In this document: piece by piece, positions 62,319 to 64,000 of the stretch | How the letters are laid out: every line of letters starts with the position of its first letter | Position numbering within the stretch: the first letter of the stretch is position 1 | NCBI RefSeq assembly: GCF_006149045.1 | Contig: NZ_VBSN01000059.1 | Span: 124,001-188,000 of the forward strand | From: Dyadobacter flavalbus | GTDB lineage: Bacteria; Bacteroidota; Bacteroidia; Cytophagales; Spirosomataceae | Reading direction: 5' to 3' | Length of the DNA: 64,000 bases | Translations under genes and position numbers: made by a program | Notes under the pieces: model-generated | Told to the model about the DNA's origin: nothing | Databases searched by the model: none | Seen by the model: only the letters and a program-made list of their open reading frames with translations

Positions 62319-63746
62319 TTACGCCAGCAAGTCCATCACAGGCAATCCTTTTCCGTCAGGAGTGGTATAAAATGGCCGTTTTTCAACTTCGTAATGCGTA
62401 TCGCCCGTAATACCCAGCGCATGATAAATCGTCTGATGCACCTGATCTATTTTGATCGGGTTTTCGATGGTTTTGCACGGACGTTCGTCTGCGGTCTTTC
62501 CGTATACAAACCCTTTTTTAATCCCGCCTCCAAATAGCAGCATGGAACCTGCATCCGTAAAATGACGGTGCATGCCGTAAAATTTCAGGTCCGATAAAAT
62601 GTCCGGCTGGTTAACCTGTTCCAGCACTTTGGCGTCCGGCTTTCCTTCCACCATCATGTCGCGGCTGAACTCACTGGCGAGTACAATCATGGTTCTGTCG
62701 AGAAGTCCTTTCTGATCGAGGTCTTTAACCAGCTGCGCAATCGGGCCGTCAATCTGCTTTTTCATTTCTATCAGCCGCGTGTAGCCGTTTTCGTGCGTAT
62801 CCCAGCCTTTGAACGGCTCGTATTCGGTAGTCACGCTGATAAATCGGGCTCCTTGTTCGGTCAGTCGGCGCGCAAGCAGACAGCCCAGCCCGAACTTTCC
62901 GGTATTGTAAATTTGATAGCTCTCCTTGGGTTCCGAACTCAGGTCAAAAGCCTTGGACTCCGGTGAATTGAGTAATGCATAAGCCTGTTCCATCGAACGT
63001 TTGAGGGATTCACGCTGGTAATCGCTGCCAAATTCCCCGATCGGGCTGTTATTGACCAGTTCGTTGTACAACTGATTTCTTCTTTCAAAACGCTTGGCAT
63101 CCATTCCGACGGGCGGACGTACGCTGTCGAGGCCCTGGCTCGGATCGGGAATAAAGAAAGGCCCGAACTCATTTCCAAGGAATCCCGCTGTGTGAAAAGC
63201 TTTGAGTTCTTCGGCTTCGCCAACGGTAAAGCGCTGACCAATATCTACAAAAGCCGGAATCACAGGGTTCTTCGGCCCGAGTTCTTTTGCGATCCACGAA
63301 CCGATGTGCGGCGCGGCAACCGTTTGCGGCGGTTCATAGCACGTATGCCAGTGATACTGATGCCGGGAATGCAAGATATGGCCCATATCGGCCGCTACGT
63401 ACGAGCGGATCAGCGTTCCTTTATCCATTACTTTCCCGATGGATTGCAGCCCGTCCGAAAAATGGATTCCGTCCAGAATAGTCGGCATGGATTTGAACGT
63501 ACTCAGCACGCGGTTGCCTTCCATGTCTTTTTCAAAAGGCGTATAACGCTTCGGGTCAAAAGTTTCGGTATGCGCCATGCCGCCGGCCATCCATAACAGG
63601 ATAACGGTATCGGCCGTGGAATCAGGTCCGGAAAAACGCTTGCAGCCGGAAAGCAGGCCCGAAACGGGAGCGCCTGCCGCCAGTGCCGCCATGGTCGCTG
63701 CGCTGGCACGCTGTAAAAATTCTCTTCGGTTCCAGTTGGTATTCAT
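62319..63746 (-). CDS. DUF1501 protein with Tat-type signal
   Basis: 475-residue DUF1501 family protein (alkaline-phosphatase/sulfatase-like fold). MNTNWNRREFLQRASAATMA is a Tat-type leader. VILLWMAGGMAHTETFDPK, ADMGHILHSRHQYHWHTCYE, QGARFISVTTEYEPFKGWDTHENG, TMIVLASEFSRDM and LLFGGGIKKGFVYGKT carry the conserved metal-binding Asp/His residues. The family occurs in Planctomycetes, Bacteroidota and Verrucomicrobia with DUF1549/DUF1553 partners; its reaction is unknown. Downstream of the cut DUF1553 gene, 48 bases apart. Confidence 0.9.
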   Translation of the reverse strand: MNTNWNRREFLQRASAATMAALAAGAPVSGLLSGCKRFSGPDSTADTVILLWMAGGMAHTETFDPKRYTPFEKDMEGNRVLSTFKSMPTILDGIHFSDGLQSIGKVMDKGTLIRSYVAADMGHILHSRHQYHWHTCYEPPQTVAAPHIGSWIAKELGPKNPVIPAFVDIGQRFTVGEAEELKAFHTAGFLGNEFGPFFIPDPSQGLDSVRPPVGMDAKRFERRNQLYNELVNNSPIGEFGSDYQRESLKRSMEQAYALLNSPESKAFDLSSEPKESYQIYNTGKFGLGCLLARRLTEQGARFISVTTEYEPFKGWDTHENGYTRLIEMKKQIDGPIAQLVKDLDQKGLLDRTMIVLASEFSRDMMVEGKPDAKVLEQVNQPDILSDLKFYGMHRHFTDAGSMLLFGGGIKKGFVYGKTADERPCKTIENPIKIDQVHQTIYHALGITGDTHYEVEKRPFYTTPDGKGLPVMDLLA

Positions 63747-63794
63747 GATGGTGAATGCTTGAAAGTCAGCTAAAAGTCTTTATTATTTCTGCAT

Positions 63795-64000
63795 TTAATA
63801 AATCAGTTGAAACTCCGGAATGAGTGCAATGGCCCACATCAGATCCTGAATCCCTTCTTCACTCGGCACCGGCCCCAGCATTTTTTTCGCTACGGCAATT
63901 TCCTTGGGCAGTGGCGTTCGTCCCAGTGATTTCCTGTACAGTTCCGTCACAAGCAGCTCGGAAGTCGGGTATTTTTCACGCCATTGTTTCGAACCCGTTT
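63795..64000 (-). CDS. DUF1553-domain protein, C-terminal end (runs off right edge)
   Basis: The last 68 residues of a protein read on the minus strand: LVTELYRKSLGRTPLPKEIA, then EEGIQDLMWAIALIPEFQLI and a TAA at 63795. The ELYRKSLGR...PEF ending is typical of DUF1549/DUF1553 (planctomycete cytochrome C-associated) proteins. It lies upstream of the DUF1501 gene by 48 bases, the usual partner arrangement. The rest is outside the window. Confidence 0.8.
   Translation of the reverse strand, partial: TGSKQWREKYPTSELLVTELYRKSLGRTPLPKEIAVAKKMLGPVPSEEGIQDLMWAIALIPEFQLIY

Noticed and set aside
62014-62410. Short open frames on both strands in the gap before the DUF1501 gene
   Set aside because: They overlap a terminator hairpin and show no similarity.

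Overview
The window looks like chromosomal DNA of an aerobic member of the Bacteroidota, most likely Cytophagales/Spirosomataceae (Dyadobacter-like; the genus is an inference). Supporting signs are GldC, an Oar-like TonB-dependent receptor, a type IX secretion (T9SS) C-terminal sorting domain, type III glutamine synthetase, TAnnTTTG-type promoters in place of -35/-10 boxes, the long flavodoxin-type IspG, DUF4159 and DUF4197 proteins, and several RR-motif (Tat-like) periplasmic enzymes. No phage, insertion sequence, integrase or CRISPR array was seen. One tRNA gene (Leu, anticodon GAG) is present.

Region by region. 1-6666: a tight minus-strand operon (esterase, ATP-grasp ligase, GCS2-type carboxylate-amine ligase, class I glutamine amidotransferase, permuted ATP-grasp-like protein, class III aminotransferase running off the left edge) with a divergent second esterase. 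It reads as a pathway that makes and trims an amide- or peptide-bonded small molecule of unknown identity, and is the best candidate for an undescribed system here. 6667-8167: an acyl-CoA reductase and a divergent two-cluster ferredoxin. 8514-18397: nitrogen assimilation (porin, ammonium transporter, type III and type II glutamine synthetases, an acidic protein), interrupted by MtaB and an LTA-synthase-like membrane protein. 18790-21080: RsmE, DUF4159 protein, fatty acid desaturase. 21387-26603: an overlapping minus-strand operon cinA, 2-oxoacid dehydrogenase E2, deoxyribonucleotidase, response regulator, histidine kinase. 26710-30542: DUF4197 protein, GldC, MmcQ/YjbR protein, a small membrane protein and IspG.

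30664-34390: a GH109-like NAD-dependent glycosidase/oxidoreductase, FHS-type sugar transporter and GHMP sugar kinase, which together suggest use of an (amino)sugar. 34680-38983: QueD-like protein and FolE (pterin/7-deazapurine synthesis), a sugar isomerase/epimerase, a CDF metal transporter, a NUDIX hydrolase and a LysE exporter. 38994-43756: GH3-family acyl-amide synthetase with SurE, a GNAT enzyme, TrhO and a deoxynucleoside kinase. 43778-48335: a looser region with a hypothetical secreted protein, tRNA-Leu, phosphoribosyltransferase, a REP-like palindromic element, a VOC protein, a nucleotidyltransferase and a ZIP transporter.

48819-58887: an envelope region with a PstS-like binding protein carrying an EF-hand loop, a sulfatase, an Oar-like TonB receptor, a short hypothetical gene, a degenerate minisatellite, and a 1019-residue secreted protein made of two homologous seven-repeat propellers around an Ig-like domain. 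59014-64000: a polytopic membrane protein, an NtrC-type sigma-54 activator that probably starts at TTG, and a DUF1501/DUF1553 pair cut by the right edge.

All assignments come from reading sequence motifs; no database search was run.
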